From NCBI RefSeq assembly GCF_047249845.1, contig NZ_JBKTWO010000005.1:30908-94907 (forward strand): 64,000 bases of DNA, written 5' to 3'. Source of the stretch: Thomasclavelia sp047249845. Lineage in GTDB: Bacteria; Bacillota_I; Bacilli_A; Erysipelotrichales; Coprobacillaceae. Below the pieces are notes generated by a model. It was not told the origin of the DNA. It worked only from the letters and a program-made list of their open reading frames with translations, and did not search any database. The translations under genes and the position numbers were made by a program. This document shows positions 63,793 to 64,000 of the stretch, one piece after another (the first letter of the stretch is position 1; every line of letters starts with the position of its first letter).

Positions 63793-64000
63793 CTAATTTA
63801 GATATTTTCTTTTTCTTAGTATACAATACCCAGATACACTCAATACTATAAAACTAATAGGCATTACTAATGACATCTCCTCGCCAGTTTTTATTGCACT
63901 CACTGTTTCTCCTGATTCTATTGCTGCAGTATTATTATCCACTGGTGGATTAGCTACTAATCCTGCCATTGCTTTTGTTAATCCATTTATCGCATTTTCT
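63793..64000 (-). CDS. Sortase-anchored surface protein, C-terminal end
   Basis: Partial; the last 69 codons are visible and the gene runs off the right edge. It shows a Pro/Asn linker (VANPPVDNNTAAIESG), a sortase-like IKTGEE, a hydrophobic helix (LVMPISFIVLSVSGYCIL) and the RKRKYLN tail. The wall-sorting motif deviates from LPXTG, as in the hexosaminidase at 24-25.7 kb (NPNTGD). The catalytic or binding part is outside the window. Confidence 0.75.
   Translation of the reverse strand, partial: ENAINGLTKAMAGLVANPPVDNNTAAIESGETVSAIKTGEEMSLVMPISFIVLSVSGYCILRKRKYLN

Overview
The window looks like chromosomal DNA of a very AT-rich, spore-forming Firmicute, most like the Erysipelotrichia (Thomasclavelia/Clostridium ramosum-like). 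Support for this comes from the low GC, a Spo0A with the canonical C-terminal DNA-binding domain, a BofA-like protein, ChW-repeat surface proteins, a T-box leader and a CIRCE operator. The species assignment is inference. Three perfect parS sites (TGTTTCACGTGAAACA) within about 5 kb, next to dnaX-recR, tmk-holB-yaaT, metG and serS, place the right half near the replication origin.

Layout. 1-11 kb is a decaying surface-polysaccharide region: a partial family 2 glycosyltransferase, a degraded copy of a sugar-phosphate transferase, a remnant resembling a GT14 (core-2/I-branching) glycosyltransferase, and one intact polyprenyl-phosphate sugar transferase. Inside it sit two large secreted ChW-repeat proteins, a glucosaminidase and an M6 metalloprotease. 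10.5-13.2 kb holds a PAP2 phosphatase, a zinc-ribbon membrane protein and a YihY-type membrane protein. 13.3-24 kb is a compact phage-tail locus with its own repressor and ArpU-like activator, tail tube, tape measure, baseplate, fibre, holin and amidase. It has no recognisable portal, terminase, capsid, replication or integrase gene and no broken gene, so it is a good candidate for an F-type (flexible, non-contractile) tailocin. 24-35.5 kb carries cell-envelope genes: a cell-wall GH20 hexosaminidase, a MerR-methyltransferase fusion, rfbA-rfbC-rfbB for dTDP-rhamnose (rfbD not here), a YitT protein, an L,D-transpeptidase and two tandem LCP glycopolymer ligases.

35.5-38 kb has two Spo0A-type response regulators facing each other: a canonical Spo0A with a perfect 0A box upstream, and a diverged paralogue. 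38-52 kb is the origin-proximal housekeeping block: a YggS-type PLP protein, T-box-controlled metG, a small alarmone synthetase with a hairpin between its Shine-Dalgarno and start codon, a polysaccharide deacetylase, tmk-holB-yaaT-methyltransferase-rsmI, a CIRCE-controlled hsp20, dnaX-recR-bofA, tadA and the SRP RNA.

52-64 kb holds a GNAT acetyltransferase, a LytTR-DUF3021-ABC-2 export operon, a Cof-type phosphatase with serS, and a TetR-ABC-FtsX-type permease operon whose permease is frameshifted. It ends with a beta-phosphoglucomutase-like phosphatase and the C-terminus of a sortase-type surface protein. Most genes are on the minus strand. No tRNA, rRNA, CRISPR array or insertion sequence was recognised.
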